From SYIM01 sp041182885 (lineage in GTDB: Bacteria; Pseudomonadota; Gammaproteobacteria; Burkholderiales; Burkholderiaceae_E), in assembly GCA_049423065.1 (NCBI GenBank), contig JBMSQB010000032.1:1-45534 (forward strand): a stretch of 45,534 bases of DNA. The letters are read 5' to 3'. Every line of letters starts with the position of its first letter. The stretch's first letter is position 1. Below the pieces are notes generated by a model. The model saw only the letters and a program-made list of their open reading frames with translations, made no database searches and was not told the DNA's origin. The translations under genes and the position numbers were made by a program. Below are positions 32,968-41,545 of the stretch, piece by piece.

Positions 32968-33987
32968 ATGATTCAGATCGGGCCCCATCAGCTTCGCAAC
33001 CGGGTCATCGTGGCTCCGATGGCAGGCGTCACCGACCGGCCGTTCCGCCAGCTTTGCAAGCGGCTGGGCGCAGGCTACGCAGTCTCGGAAATGGCCGCCT
33101 CCAACCCGGCGCTCTGGAAGTCGGTGAAAACCTCGCGACGCATCGATCACTCGGGCGAAATCGAGCCCCGGTCGGTACAGATCGCAGGTGCAGACCCGCT
33201 CATGATGGCCGAAGCTGCGCGCTACAACGTCGACCGGGGCGCGCAGATCATCGACATCAATATGGGTTGCCCGGCCAAGAAAGTGTGCAACCTGCAGGCG
33301 GGCTCTGCCCTGATGGCGAACGAACAGCTCGCGCTCGCCATCATCGATTCGGTCGCGAACGCGGTCAGCGTACCGGTCACAGTCAAGATGCGCACGGGTC
33401 CCGATCGGCAACGTCGAAATGCCGTCCAACTGGCGCGGCTCGCCGAGGCCGCGGGCGCCGCCATGATCACCGTGCATGGCCGCAGCCGCGCCTGCGGGTT
33501 CACGGGGCATGCCGAATACGACACCATTGCAGAAGTGAAGTCGGCGGTGGGCGTGCCCGTCGTGGCCAATGGCGATATCGGCAGCCCTGCGCAGGCCCTC
33601 GCCGTGCTCCAGCACACGCAAGCCGATGGGGTGATGATCGGCCGCGCAGCGCAGGGGCGTCCCTGGATTTTCCGCGAGATCGCAGCAGCCCTGGACGGCG
33701 AAGCGCCGCCCGCCGCCCCCGAACGCGAAGAGTTGCGCGCGCTGCTGCGCGATCATCTGATTGATCACTACGAATTCCATGGTCCGTTCACGGGCGTGCG
33801 CACCGCGCGAAAACACGTGGGCTGGTATCTGGGCGACGCACCTGGGGCAATCGACTTCCTGCGCAATGTGTTTTACCCCATTGAAACCCCCGAGGCGCAG
33901 CTGATGGCGCTTGAGCGCTGGTTCGATCACGATTCCACCGGGCCGGTGTCCGGCTCCATGTTCGCGACGAGAGGTCTGCCCCAATGA
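32968..33987 (+). CDS. dusB: tRNA-dihydrouridine synthase B
   Basis: A 339-residue FMN enzyme that reduces uridine to dihydrouridine in the tRNA D-loop. The TIM barrel shows VAPMAGVTDRPFRQL, SVQIAGADP, INMGCPAKKVC with the catalytic Cys, TVKMRTG, ITVHGRSR and VVANGDIGS plus GVMIGRAAQGRPWIF. The ATG at 32968 starts the conserved sequence. TAGAAT at 32930-32935 is a possible -10 for a dusB-fis transcript. The stop overlaps the fis start by four bases (ATGA). Confidence 0.96.
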   Translation: MIQIGPHQLRNRVIVAPMAGVTDRPFRQLCKRLGAGYAVSEMAASNPALWKSVKTSRRIDHSGEIEPRSVQIAGADPLMMAEAARYNVDRGAQIIDINMGCPAKKVCNLQAGSALMANEQLALAIIDSVANAVSVPVTVKMRTGPDRQRRNAVQLARLAEAAGAAMITVHGRSRACGFTGHAEYDTIAEVKSAVGVPVVANGDIGSPAQALAVLQHTQADGVMIGRAAQGRPWIFREIAAALDGEAPPAAPEREELRALLRDHLIDHYEFHGPFTGVRTARKHVGWYLGDAPGAIDFLRNVFYPIETPEAQLMALERWFDHDSTGPVSGSMFATRGLPQ

Positions 33988-34232
33988 GCCGCGGCACCAT
34001 GATCGATGAGGTGATCACCCGCAGCCTGGAAAAATATTTCCATGATCTGGACGGGCAGATGCCGTCGGGCGTCTACGACATGGTCATCCAGGCGGTGGAG
34101 CGGCCGCTGCTCGAAGTGGTGATGCGCGCAGCCGATGGCAATCAGGTGCGCGCGAGCGAAATGCTGGGCATCAATCGAAACACGCTCAGAAAAAAGCTGC
34201 TCAATCACGGACTGCTCGATGACGCGGGCTGA
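33984..34232 (+). CDS. fis: DNA-binding protein Fis
   Basis: An 82-residue nucleoid protein that bends DNA and activates rRNA and other promoters; it is somewhat shorter than the 98-residue E. coli Fis at its N-terminus, as is usual outside enterics. The helix-turn-helix is RASEMLGINRNTLRKKLL (about 57-74). The central helix region YDMVIQAVERPLLEVVMRAADGNQ is highly conserved. It is coupled to dusB by a four-base overlap, the ancestral proteobacterial dusB-fis pairing. Confidence 0.96.
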   Translation: MSRGTMIDEVITRSLEKYFHDLDGQMPSGVYDMVIQAVERPLLEVVMRAADGNQVRASEMLGINRNTLRKKLLNHGLLDDAG

Positions 34233-34282
34233 TGCCTGCCACCTTGCTCGCTCCCTCTACCTTTACTGCGGGAACTGAATCC

Positions 34283-35866
34283 ATGCGCCCCGTGCGTCAG
34301 GCCCTGATCAGCGTTTCAGACAAGACCGGGATCGTTGAACTCGCCCAGGCATTGCACGCGCTTGGCATTCAACTTCTCTCCACCGGCGGAACCGCCAGGC
34401 TGCTGGCCGATGCGGGTTTGCAAGTCACTGAAGTCTCGGCTCATACCGGTTTTCCCGAGATGCTCGATGGCAGGGTGAAGACGCTTCACCCGGCGATCCA
34501 CGGCGGACTGCTCGCCCGCCGCGACCTGCCCGACCACATGGCCGCGCTCGAGGCGCACGCGATCAGCACGATTGACCTGCTGGTGGTCAATCTTTATCCG
34601 TTTGAAGCCACCGTATCGCGGCCTGACTGCACACTGGAAGACGCCATCGAAAATATCGACATCGGCGGGCCTGCAATGGTGCGAAGCGCGGCCAAGAACT
34701 GGCGTGATGTGGGTGTGCTCACCGACAGTTCGCAGTACCCGCAGGTGCTGTCCGAGCTTCGGGGCTCGGGTGCGCTCAGCGATGCCACCCGGTTTGCGCT
34801 TTCGGTGGCCGCATTCAACCGGATCAGCAATTACGACGCGGCGATCAGCGACTATCTGTCGCGTATCCAGCCCGATGGCACGCACGCACGCTTTGGCGCT
34901 CAGGCAAACGGTCGCTTCGTCAAAGTTCAGGACCTGCGCTACGGCGAGAATCCTCACCAGCAGGCAGCGTTCTACCGCGATCTCGACCCCGCACCGGGGT
35001 CGCTTGTCACCGCACGTCAGATCCAGGGCAAGGAACTCTCCTACAACAACATCGCCGATGCCGACGCAGCCTGGGAGTGCGTCAAGTCGTTTGACAGCCC
35101 CGCCTGCGTGATCGTCAAGCACGCCAACCCCTGCGGTGTGGCGATCGGTGACACGCCCCTGGCGTGCTATCGCAAGGCCTTCAGTACCGACCCCACGTCT
35201 GCCTTCGGCGGCATCATCGCTTTCAACCGTGTTGTCGATGAAGCGGCTGCGCAGGCGGTATCGAAACAGTTTGTCGAGGTGGTGATCGCACCAGCGTTTT
35301 CGGAAGCGGCACTCGTGGTCTTTCAGGTCAAGGCCAATGTCCGACTCCTTGAAATAGCCCTGCCGCCAGGCGGGGCGACCGACTGGGAGCGGGGCCGCAA
35401 CGCCATGGATGTGAAACGGGTGGGCTCAGGCATGCTGATCCAGACCGCTGACAACCACGCCCTTCAGGCAGCCGAGCTCAAAGTGGTGACGCAATTGCAA
35501 CCCGACGCGGCCCAGCTTCGCGACCTGATGTTTGCCTGGACGGTCGCCAAATACGTGAAGAGCAATGCCATCGTCTACTGCAGCGCCGGCATGACGCTTG
35601 GCGTGGGCGCCGGTCAGATGAGTCGACTCGATTCCGCGCGCATCGCCTCGATCAAGGCCGACGCGGCAGGGCTGTCGCTCAAGGGGTCGGTGGTTGCCTC
35701 GGATGCGTTCTTTCCGTTTCGCGACGGCCTCGATGTGCTTGCCGACAGCGGTGCGGTCGCGGTCATCCAGCCAGGCGGCTCGGTACGCGATGACGAGGTG
35801 ATTGCCGCAGCCAATGAGCGCGGCATCGCCATGGTCTTGACCGGGGTCCGGCACTTCCGGCACTGA
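34283..35866 (+). CDS. purH: Bifunctional AICAR transformylase / IMP cyclohydrolase
   Basis: A 527-residue enzyme for the last two steps of IMP synthesis. The N-terminal IMP cyclohydrolase (1-200) has ALISVSDKTGI, LLSTGGTARLL and GRVKTLHPAIHGG. The transformylase domain has RYGENPHQQAAFY, GKELSYNNIADADAAW and the catalytic VKHANPCGVA; it ends SDAFFPFRDGLDVLADSGAVAVIQPGGSVRDDEVI. The ATG at 34283 was preferred over an in-frame ATG at 34232 (adding 17 residues) because GGGA lies upstream and the family starts here. It follows fis after 50 bases and precedes ruvC by 20. Confidence 0.97.
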   Translation: MRPVRQALISVSDKTGIVELAQALHALGIQLLSTGGTARLLADAGLQVTEVSAHTGFPEMLDGRVKTLHPAIHGGLLARRDLPDHMAALEAHAISTIDLLVVNLYPFEATVSRPDCTLEDAIENIDIGGPAMVRSAAKNWRDVGVLTDSSQYPQVLSELRGSGALSDATRFALSVAAFNRISNYDAAISDYLSRIQPDGTHARFGAQANGRFVKVQDLRYGENPHQQAAFYRDLDPAPGSLVTARQIQGKELSYNNIADADAAWECVKSFDSPACVIVKHANPCGVAIGDTPLACYRKAFSTDPTSAFGGIIAFNRVVDEAAAQAVSKQFVEVVIAPAFSEAALVVFQVKANVRLLEIALPPGGATDWERGRNAMDVKRVGSGMLIQTADNHALQAAELKVVTQLQPDAAQLRDLMFAWTVAKYVKSNAIVYCSAGMTLGVGAGQMSRLDSARIASIKADAAGLSLKGSVVASDAFFPFRDGLDVLADSGAVAVIQPGGSVRDDEVIAAANERGIAMVLTGVRHFRH

Positions 35867-35886
35867 CGCACCGGCCGATCACCCTC

Positions 35887-36438
35887 GTGCGCATCCTCGG
35901 TATCGACCCTGGCCTTCGCCGGACCGGCTTCGGTGTGATTGAAAAGCACGGGGCGGCGCTCGGCTATGTCGCGAGTGGCGTGATCCGCATTCCCGACGGC
36001 GAACTCGCACCGCGCCTGCGCACCATTCACGAGGGCATCACCGAGGTGATCGACACCTGGAAACCAGACCTCGCCTCGGTGGAAATCGTGTTCGTCAATA
36101 TCAACCCGCAGGCCACGCTTGCGCTCGGTCAGGCGCGCGGGGCAGCGGTCGCAGCACTCGCCATCCGCGATCTTCCGGTTCACGAATACACCGCCCTGCA
36201 GGTCAAGCAGTCGGTGGTGGGCTACGGTCGCGCGGGCAAGGAGCAGGTACAGGCGATGGTACGGCGGCTGCTGCAGCTGCCGGGCGATCCCTCGGCCGAT
36301 GCGGCCGACGCGCTCGCCTGCGCCATCTGTCATGCCCACGCGTCGGCACTCTCCGGGCAGCTGGGCGCCGCCGGCATTCTCGCGCGCACCGCCCGAAGCG
36401 GCGCCCGCTCGCGTGGTGGACGCGTTCGCGGCCGCTAG
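35887..36438 (+). CDS. ruvC: Holliday junction endonuclease RuvC
   Basis: A 183-residue resolvase that cuts Holliday junctions symmetrically together with RuvAB. Catalytic acidic residues are recognisable: Asp in RILGIDPGLRRTGFGV, Glu in SVEIVFVN, and the pair in DAADALACAICH. The start is GTG at 35887, placing the first catalytic Asp at residue 6, as is normal. The C-terminus is an Arg/Gly-rich tail of about 20 residues. It belongs to a purH-ruvC-ruvA-ruvB series. Confidence 0.95.
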   Translation: MRILGIDPGLRRTGFGVIEKHGAALGYVASGVIRIPDGELAPRLRTIHEGITEVIDTWKPDLASVEIVFVNINPQATLALGQARGAAVAALAIRDLPVHEYTALQVKQSVVGYGRAGKEQVQAMVRRLLQLPGDPSADAADALACAICHAHASALSGQLGAAGILARTARSGARSRGGRVRGR

Positions 36439-36463
36439 CGGCGCGGGCTGCTAAGATCGTCAG

Positions 36464-37045
36464 ATGATTGGTCGCCTCTCAGGACTGCTGCTCGAGAAAT
36501 CCCCACCGACCGTGCTGGTCGACGTGGGCGGCGTGGGCTACGAGGTCGACGTCCCGATGAGCAGCTTCTACGACCTGCCCGAGATCGGTACGCGGGTGGT
36601 GCTGCTCACCGAGTTCATCGTCCGCGAAGACGCGCAACTTCTCTACGGCTTTCTCACCGCACCCGAGCGCGACACCTTCCGCCAGCTGATCCGCATTTCC
36701 GGCGTGGGGCCGCGAACCGCGCTGGCCGTGTTGTCCGGCATGTCGGTGGCCGATCTCACACAGGCCGTGGCGCTTCAGGAAAGCGCGCGTCTGCTCAAGG
36801 TGCCTGGCATTGGAAAGAAAACCGCCGAGCGTCTGCTCCTCGAACTGAAAGGCAAACTCGCCCCGGCACTCCCCCATGCACCGGGCACGGCGGTCACGGT
36901 CGACGCCGGAGTCGATATCGTTCGCGCCTTGATCGCGCTCGGCTACTCCGAACGTGAAGCGCAGGCGGCCCTGCGCGGCCTGCCTGCCGACGTATCGGTT
37001 TCTGACGGCATCCGGCAGGCGCTTCGCCAGCTCGGGAAAAACTGA
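36464..37045 (+). CDS. ruvA: Holliday junction branch-migration protein RuvA
   Basis: A 193-residue tetramerising protein that holds the four-way junction flat for RuvB. The N-terminal OB fold begins MIGRLSGLLLEKSPPTVLVDVGGVGYEV. The helix-hairpin-helix motifs are at about 73-90 (LIRISGVGPRTALAVLSG) and 107-120 (VPGIGKKTAERLLLELK). The C-terminal RuvB-binding domain is about 145-193. TAAGAT ends six bases before the ATG, so an internal promoter giving a nearly leaderless message is possible. It lies 25 bases after ruvC. Confidence 0.97.
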   Translation: MIGRLSGLLLEKSPPTVLVDVGGVGYEVDVPMSSFYDLPEIGTRVVLLTEFIVREDAQLLYGFLTAPERDTFRQLIRISGVGPRTALAVLSGMSVADLTQAVALQESARLLKVPGIGKKTAERLLLELKGKLAPALPHAPGTAVTVDAGVDIVRALIALGYSEREAQAALRGLPADVSVSDGIRQALRQLGKN

Positions 37046-37068
37046 CCCGCGCCCGGCCCGCTCACACC

Positions 37069-38112
37069 ATGATCGAAAACGATCGGATCGTTTCTGCAGC
37101 GAGCACCTCCCCCACCGAGGACGTGGTCGAGCGGGCGCTGCGACCGCGCACCCTGGCCGACTATGTCGGACAGCGAAAGATTCGCGAGCAGCTGGAAATT
37201 TTCATCGCGGCCGCGCGCGGCCGCGGCGAGGCACTGGACCACCTGCTGCTGTTTGGCCCGCCCGGGCTGGGCAAGACCACGCTTGCACACATTGTTGCCG
37301 CCGAGATGGGCGTGAAGCTGCGTCAGACCTCCGGGCCGGTGATTGAACGTCCGGGCGATCTTGCGGCGATTCTCACCAGCCTCGAACGCAACGACGTTCT
37401 TTTCATTGACGAGATCCATCGCCTGTCACCGGTGGTCGAAGAAATCCTTTACCCCGCACTCGAGGACTATCAGATCGACATCATGATCGGCGAGGGGCCG
37501 GCTGCGCGCTCGATCAAGCTCGATCTTCAACCGTTCACGCTGGTGGGCGCCACGACCCGCGCCGGCATGCTCACCAACCCGCTGCGCGACCGCTTCGGGA
37601 TCGTCTCCAGGCTGGAGTTCTACGATGTGGATGAGCTCACGCTGATCGTCTCGCGTTCGGCGCTGTTGCTCGGTGCCACCATCACTGCCGAGGGCGCGGG
37701 CGAGATCGCGCGACGCTCGCGGGGCACGCCGCGCATTGCCAACCGGCTGCTGCGCCGCGTTCGCGACTACGCCGAAGTGAAAGCGGGCGGTCAGATCGAT
37801 GCGCCCATCGCCGACGCGGCGCTCAAGATGCTTGACGTCGACTCGCTGGGCTTTGATCTGATGGACCGGAAGCTGCTGCGCGCCATGATCGAGCGCTTCG
37901 GTGGTGGACCGGTCGGCCTCGACAACATTGCCGCGGCAATCGGCGAAGAGCGCGACACCATCGAAGATGTGCTTGAGCCCTACCTGATCCAACAGGGGTT
38001 CATCCAGCGCACGCCGCGGGGCCGCGTGGCCACCTCGCATGCCTGGCAGCACTTCGGCCTTGCCATGCCGGCCGGGCGTACGCCCGAGCTCTGGGACCCA
38101 CGCGGTGAATGA
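37069..38112 (+). CDS. ruvB: Holliday junction branch-migration helicase RuvB
   Basis: A 347-residue AAA+ motor. It shows RPRTLADYVGQRKIREQLEIFI, Walker A GPPGLGKTTLA, Walker B FIDEIHRLSP, the RuvA-contacting hairpin near YPALEDYQIDIMIGEGPAARSIKL and TRAGMLTNPLRDRFG with the arginine finger region. A winged-helix DNA-binding domain closes the protein (about 265-340, RTPRGRVATSHAWQHFG). It begins 23 bases after ruvA. Its stop overlaps a GTG start for the rhomboid gene by eight bases. Confidence 0.97.
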   Translation: MIENDRIVSAASTSPTEDVVERALRPRTLADYVGQRKIREQLEIFIAAARGRGEALDHLLLFGPPGLGKTTLAHIVAAEMGVKLRQTSGPVIERPGDLAAILTSLERNDVLFIDEIHRLSPVVEEILYPALEDYQIDIMIGEGPAARSIKLDLQPFTLVGATTRAGMLTNPLRDRFGIVSRLEFYDVDELTLIVSRSALLLGATITAEGAGEIARRSRGTPRIANRLLRRVRDYAEVKAGGQIDAPIADAALKMLDVDSLGFDLMDRKLLRAMIERFGGGPVGLDNIAAAIGEERDTIEDVLEPYLIQQGFIQRTPRGRVATSHAWQHFGLAMPAGRTPELWDPRGE

Positions 38113-38815
38113 CGACCCGCTGGCGCGCCTGCACCAGCTCACGCCCCGCACCTGGGTGACCTATCTGATCGTCGCGGTCAATGTCGTGGCCTGGCTGGCT
38201 GCGGTCGCAGGCGGCGCGTCGGCACTGAACCCGAATGGCTCCGAGCTGCTCGCACTGGGCGGCAACCGGCTTGCCGAAACACGGAACGAGCCCTGGCGGC
38301 TCATGAGCGCCACCGTGCTCCACGCGGGCGTGCTGCACCTGGTTCTCAACATGTGGGCGCTGTGGGATACCGGCCGGGTGGCTGAGCGCTTCTACGGCAA
38401 TTTGCAGTTTCTGGTGCTGTACCTGGGCTCGGGCCTGGCCGGCTCGATGGCCAGCCTGTTTTTTACAGGACGCAGCGCTGTGTCGGTGGGCGCCTCGGGT
38501 GCCATTCTGGGCGTGGTCGGTGCCTTGCTTGCGGTGATCTGGCTGCGGCCAGGCAGTCTTCCTGCTCCGCTCCTCAAGCCGCTTCAAAGCTCGCTCCTGG
38601 TCTACATCGGCGTGTCGCTGCTGCTCGGCTTTACCGTGGGCGGCGTCGATAACGCCGCCCATCTCGGCGGACTGATTGCCGGCATCGCGCTGGCAGCCAT
38701 TCTCGACGGCCGCCCCGGCTGGGAGGATGCGCCCGTGAAGGCGGCACTCCGCCTGGGGGCAGCGCTCACACTCGCGGCCGTCTGCGCATGGCTGGCGTGG
38801 CAGGTGCTGTCTTGA
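38105..38815 (+). CDS. Rhomboid-family intramembrane serine protease
   Basis: A 236-residue polytopic membrane protein with about six or seven hydrophobic segments. The rhomboid catalytic features are visible: the HAGVLHLVLNMWALW region with the oxyanion Asn, GASGAILGVVGAL with the nucleophile Ser, and NAAHLGGLIAGIALA with the catalytic His. Rhomboids cleave transmembrane substrates; no substrate can be named here. The start appears to be GTG at 38105, overlapping the ruvB stop, which suggests it is translated as part of the ruv operon. Its 3' end overlaps the next gene by 28 bases. Confidence 0.9.
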   Translation: MNDDPLARLHQLTPRTWVTYLIVAVNVVAWLAAVAGGASALNPNGSELLALGGNRLAETRNEPWRLMSATVLHAGVLHLVLNMWALWDTGRVAERFYGNLQFLVLYLGSGLAGSMASLFFTGRSAVSVGASGAILGVVGALLAVIWLRPGSLPAPLLKPLQSSLLVYIGVSLLLGFTVGGVDNAAHLGGLIAGIALAAILDGRPGWEDAPVKAALRLGAALTLAAVCAWLAWQVLS

Positions 38816-39819
38816 GCGGCGGCGATGGTCTGCCGGCCCCGATGCCGGTCATTCGCAGCGACGATGCCCGAACCTTTGATGTGGCGGCGCTCGGCGAACC
38901 GCTGATCGAATTCAGCCAGACCCCTGGCACGAACGACTGGTGCCAGGGCTTTGGCGGCGACACATCGAATTTCGCCATTGCCGCCCAGCGTGCGGGCGCG
39001 CGCTGCACCTATCTCAGCCGCCTGGGCGATGAGGACTTCGGCCACGCGCTGCTCGCGCTCTGGGAGCGCGAGGGCGTGGAATGCGGCGCCGTCGAACTCG
39101 ACCCCCATCAGCCAACCGGCCTCTACTTCATCCGTTACGACGAGCGCGGTCACACTTTCAGCTACCGGCGCGCGGGATCAGCTGCCACCGGCATGCGGCT
39201 CACCGATACGTTTCGCGACCGTATCCGGGCCAGTCGCTGGCTTCATGTTTCAGGCATCTCGCAGGCCATCTCCGAGCGCGCCTGCGACACCGTATTCGAG
39301 GCGATCGAGTTCGCACGCGCCCACGGCACACGAATCAGCTACGACCTCAACTTCCGGGCACGCCTGTGGCCGGCGGCGCGCGCTGCGGCCATCGCCCGCG
39401 CAACCTTGCCTTACTGCGACCTGTTCCTGCCCTCCATCGACGAGGCGCAGGTGCTCTTTGAATCAACCGACCCGGCGCGGCTCTCGGACTGGGCGATCAG
39501 CGCCGGAGCGCGATCGGTTGCGGTCAAGCTGGGGGCAGCCGGTGCATGGGTCGCCAACCCCGAGACAGCGCTTGCCATCGCCGCGCATCCGGTCCGCGCG
39601 ATCGATGCCACCGGTGCGGGCGACTGTTTCGGTGGGGTCATGGTGGCGCGCCTGATCGCCGGCGACACGCTGGCCGCAGCCGCCCATGCCGCCACCGTCG
39701 CCGCAGCCATTGCCACCACCGGCCGCGGCGCCATCGACCCTTTGCCGCGCTGGGCGGACATCGCCCAGCATTTGCCGCCTGTCGCGGGATTGCGTCTTGC
39801 CCACGGGGCGGACGGGTGA
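38788..39819 (+). CDS. PfkB-family sugar kinase, 2-keto-3-deoxygluconate kinase-like
   Basis: A ribokinase-superfamily kinase of up to 343 residues. The N-terminal VAALGEPLIEFSQ and GGDTSNFAIAAQRAG, the middle FSYRRAGSAATGM and the C-terminal DATGAGDCFGGVMVA (catalytic Asp in the anion-hole motif) match KDG kinases most closely, although other sugars are possible. The ATG at 38788 lies within the rhomboid gene (28-base overlap); TTG at 38812 or ATG at 38839 would still leave the domain intact, so the start is uncertain. No other sugar-acid catabolism gene is nearby, so the substrate is open. Confidence 0.85.
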   Translation: MAGVAGAVLSGGDGLPAPMPVIRSDDARTFDVAALGEPLIEFSQTPGTNDWCQGFGGDTSNFAIAAQRAGARCTYLSRLGDEDFGHALLALWEREGVECGAVELDPHQPTGLYFIRYDERGHTFSYRRAGSAATGMRLTDTFRDRIRASRWLHVSGISQAISERACDTVFEAIEFARAHGTRISYDLNFRARLWPAARAAAIARATLPYCDLFLPSIDEAQVLFESTDPARLSDWAISAGARSVAVKLGAAGAWVANPETALAIAAHPVRAIDATGAGDCFGGVMVARLIAGDTLAAAAHAATVAAAIATTGRGAIDPLPRWADIAQHLPPVAGLRLAHGADG

Positions 39820-39880
39820 TTGGCCGCACGCGCAGACGCGCGCGCATGTCGAGGGGTGCCAGTAGGCTAGAATCGCGCGC

Positions 39881-40405
39881 GTGCCAACTCCTGAACCCGA
39901 ATCATCTGTCGCGCGCGCAGCGACCCGCAACCGCTTTGCCGATCACGAACCCATTTCCGCTGCGACCGCGGGCTCGGCGAGCCTGCTCACGCAAACGCTT
40001 CGCATCTATCTTGAAGACACCGACGCCGGTGGCATCGTTTATCACGCAAGCTGGTTGCGATTTTTCGAGCGCGCCCGCACCGACTGGCTGCGCGCGCTTG
40101 GCATCGAACAGTCATCGCTCGGACCGGCAACGGGTATCGGTTTTGTGGTGCGCGACATGCAGATTGCGTTCCTCCGCCCCGGGCGGCTGGATCAGGCGAT
40201 CCGTACCGAGCTGCGTCTGGCCGAAGCCCGGCGCGCCTCGCTGTTGCTCACCCAGAATGCATTTGATACCGCAAGCGGCGAGGAACTGGTGCGCGCCACC
40301 GTCCGCATCGCGGCCCTCCGCCTCACCGACCAGCGGGCGGCGCCCTTGCCCCGAACGCTGCTCGCCGGACTTGCCACCCGTGGCGCGCTCGCCACTGAAA
40401 CCTGA
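39881..40405 (+). CDS. ybgC: Tol-Pal-associated acyl-CoA thioesterase YbgC
   Basis: A 174-residue hot-dog-fold thioesterase, the first gene of the Tol-Pal cluster. The active-site segment YLEDTDAGGIVYHASWLRFFERARTDWLR is typical. The family usually has about 135 residues; here roughly 40 residues precede the domain. The assigned GTG start at 39881 has no ribosome-binding site, but TAGAAT (39868-39873) ends seven bases upstream, which would make the transcript start at the GTG itself. There is no ATG between the GTG and the domain. tolQ starts 16 bases after the stop. Confidence 0.92.
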   Translation: MPTPEPESSVARAATRNRFADHEPISAATAGSASLLTQTLRIYLEDTDAGGIVYHASWLRFFERARTDWLRALGIEQSSLGPATGIGFVVRDMQIAFLRPGRLDQAIRTELRLAEARRASLLLTQNAFDTASGEELVRATVRIAALRLTDQRAAPLPRTLLAGLATRGALATET

Positions 40406-40420
40406 GCCCATGAGCCTTCA

Positions 40421-41092
40421 ATGAATTCAGACATGTCGATCCTGTCGCTCGTACAGCAGGCGAGCGCACTGGTGCAGTTTGTCATGGCACTGCTTCTTGC
40501 GATTTCGGTCGCCTCGTGGACCGTCATCTTCCGCAAGCTATTCGCGCTGCGCTCGGCACGAATTGCCACCGATCAGTTCGAGGCCGAGTTCTGGCGTGAC
40601 CGCGATCTGGGCGAGCTTTATCAGCAGGTTCAGGACAAGTCGCGCGATCACGGTTCGCTCGCCCGCATCTTCGAGGCCGGCATGAGCGAATTCCTCAAGG
40701 TTCGGCAGCAAAAACCGGGTGATCCCATGGCCATGCTCGATGGCGCACGTCGTGCCATGCGGGCGTCGTACCAGCGCGAAGTGGACATGCTGGAATCAAG
40801 CGTGCCATTTCTTGCCTCGGCCGGTTCGGTGAGCCCCTACATCGGTCTGTTCGGCACGGTGTGGGGCATCATGAATTCATTCCGGGGGCTCGCCAATGTG
40901 CAGCAGGCGACGCTCGCCTCGGTCGCCCCTGGCATTGCCGAGGCGCTGGTGGCCACCGCCATCGGCCTCTTTGCTGCCATTCCGGCCTTCGTGGCCTACA
41001 ACCGTTTCTCGCACGACCTCGATCGACTGGCCTCGCGTTTCGAGACCTTCATCGAGGAGTTCTCCAACATTCTTCAGCGCCGCGCGCGCTGA
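40421..41092 (+). CDS. tolQ: Tol-Pal proton-channel subunit TolQ
   Basis: A 223-residue inner-membrane protein of the MotA/TolQ/ExbB family that forms, with TolR, the proton-driven motor energising TolA during outer-membrane constriction. Three membrane segments are seen: about 18-40 (FVMALLLAISVASWTVIF), 130-155 (VPFLASAGSVSPYIGLFGTVWGI) and 165-195 (TLASVAPGIAEALVATAIGLFAAIPA). The last two carry the conserved pore motifs. It is followed by tolR after nine bases. Confidence 0.96.
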   Translation: MNSDMSILSLVQQASALVQFVMALLLAISVASWTVIFRKLFALRSARIATDQFEAEFWRDRDLGELYQQVQDKSRDHGSLARIFEAGMSEFLKVRQQKPGDPMAMLDGARRAMRASYQREVDMLESSVPFLASAGSVSPYIGLFGTVWGIMNSFRGLANVQQATLASVAPGIAEALVATAIGLFAAIPAFVAYNRFSHDLDRLASRFETFIEEFSNILQRRAR

Positions 41093-41101
41093 TCGCTCCC
41101 C

Positions 41102-41545
41102 ATGGCAACCGTATCCTCCCGTGGCGGCCGCTCCGGTCGCAGACGTCCAGTCAGCGAAATCAACGTCGTCCCCTACATCGACGTGATGCTGGTGCTGCTT
41201 GTGATCTTCATGGTCACCGCGCCCATGCTGCCGCCTGGCGTCGTCGACCTTCCCAGCGCCGGGCGCAGCAACCAGCGCCCCGATGCCTATGTCGAGGTCA
41301 CGGTCACCGCTTCCGGGGAAATGAAAGTCAGGGCGCGCAACCGCGGCGACTCGCCCGAATCCACAGTGGGTCGACGCGAGCTGGCCGACGCCATCCGGGC
41401 CGTTGGCGGCGGCGATCTGCCAGTGGTTATCAGCGGCGACCGTCAGGTGCGTTACGAGGTCATCGTTGAAGTGATGGGTGAACTCCAGAAAATGAATATC
41501 AACCGGATTGCGCTGATGGTGCGTCCGCCGAGCGGCAGCCGATGA
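41102..41545 (+). CDS. tolR: Tol-Pal subunit TolR
   Basis: A 147-residue ExbD/TolR protein with one membrane segment. The segment SEINVVPYIDVMLVLLVIFMVTAPML contains the essential Asp that conducts protons with TolQ. The periplasmic domain of about 100 residues follows. The stop overlaps the tolA start by four bases (ATGA). Confidence 0.96.
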   Translation: MATVSSRGGRSGRRRPVSEINVVPYIDVMLVLLVIFMVTAPMLPPGVVDLPSAGRSNQRPDAYVEVTVTASGEMKVRARNRGDSPESTVGRRELADAIRAVGGGDLPVVISGDRQVRYEVIVEVMGELQKMNINRIALMVRPPSGSR

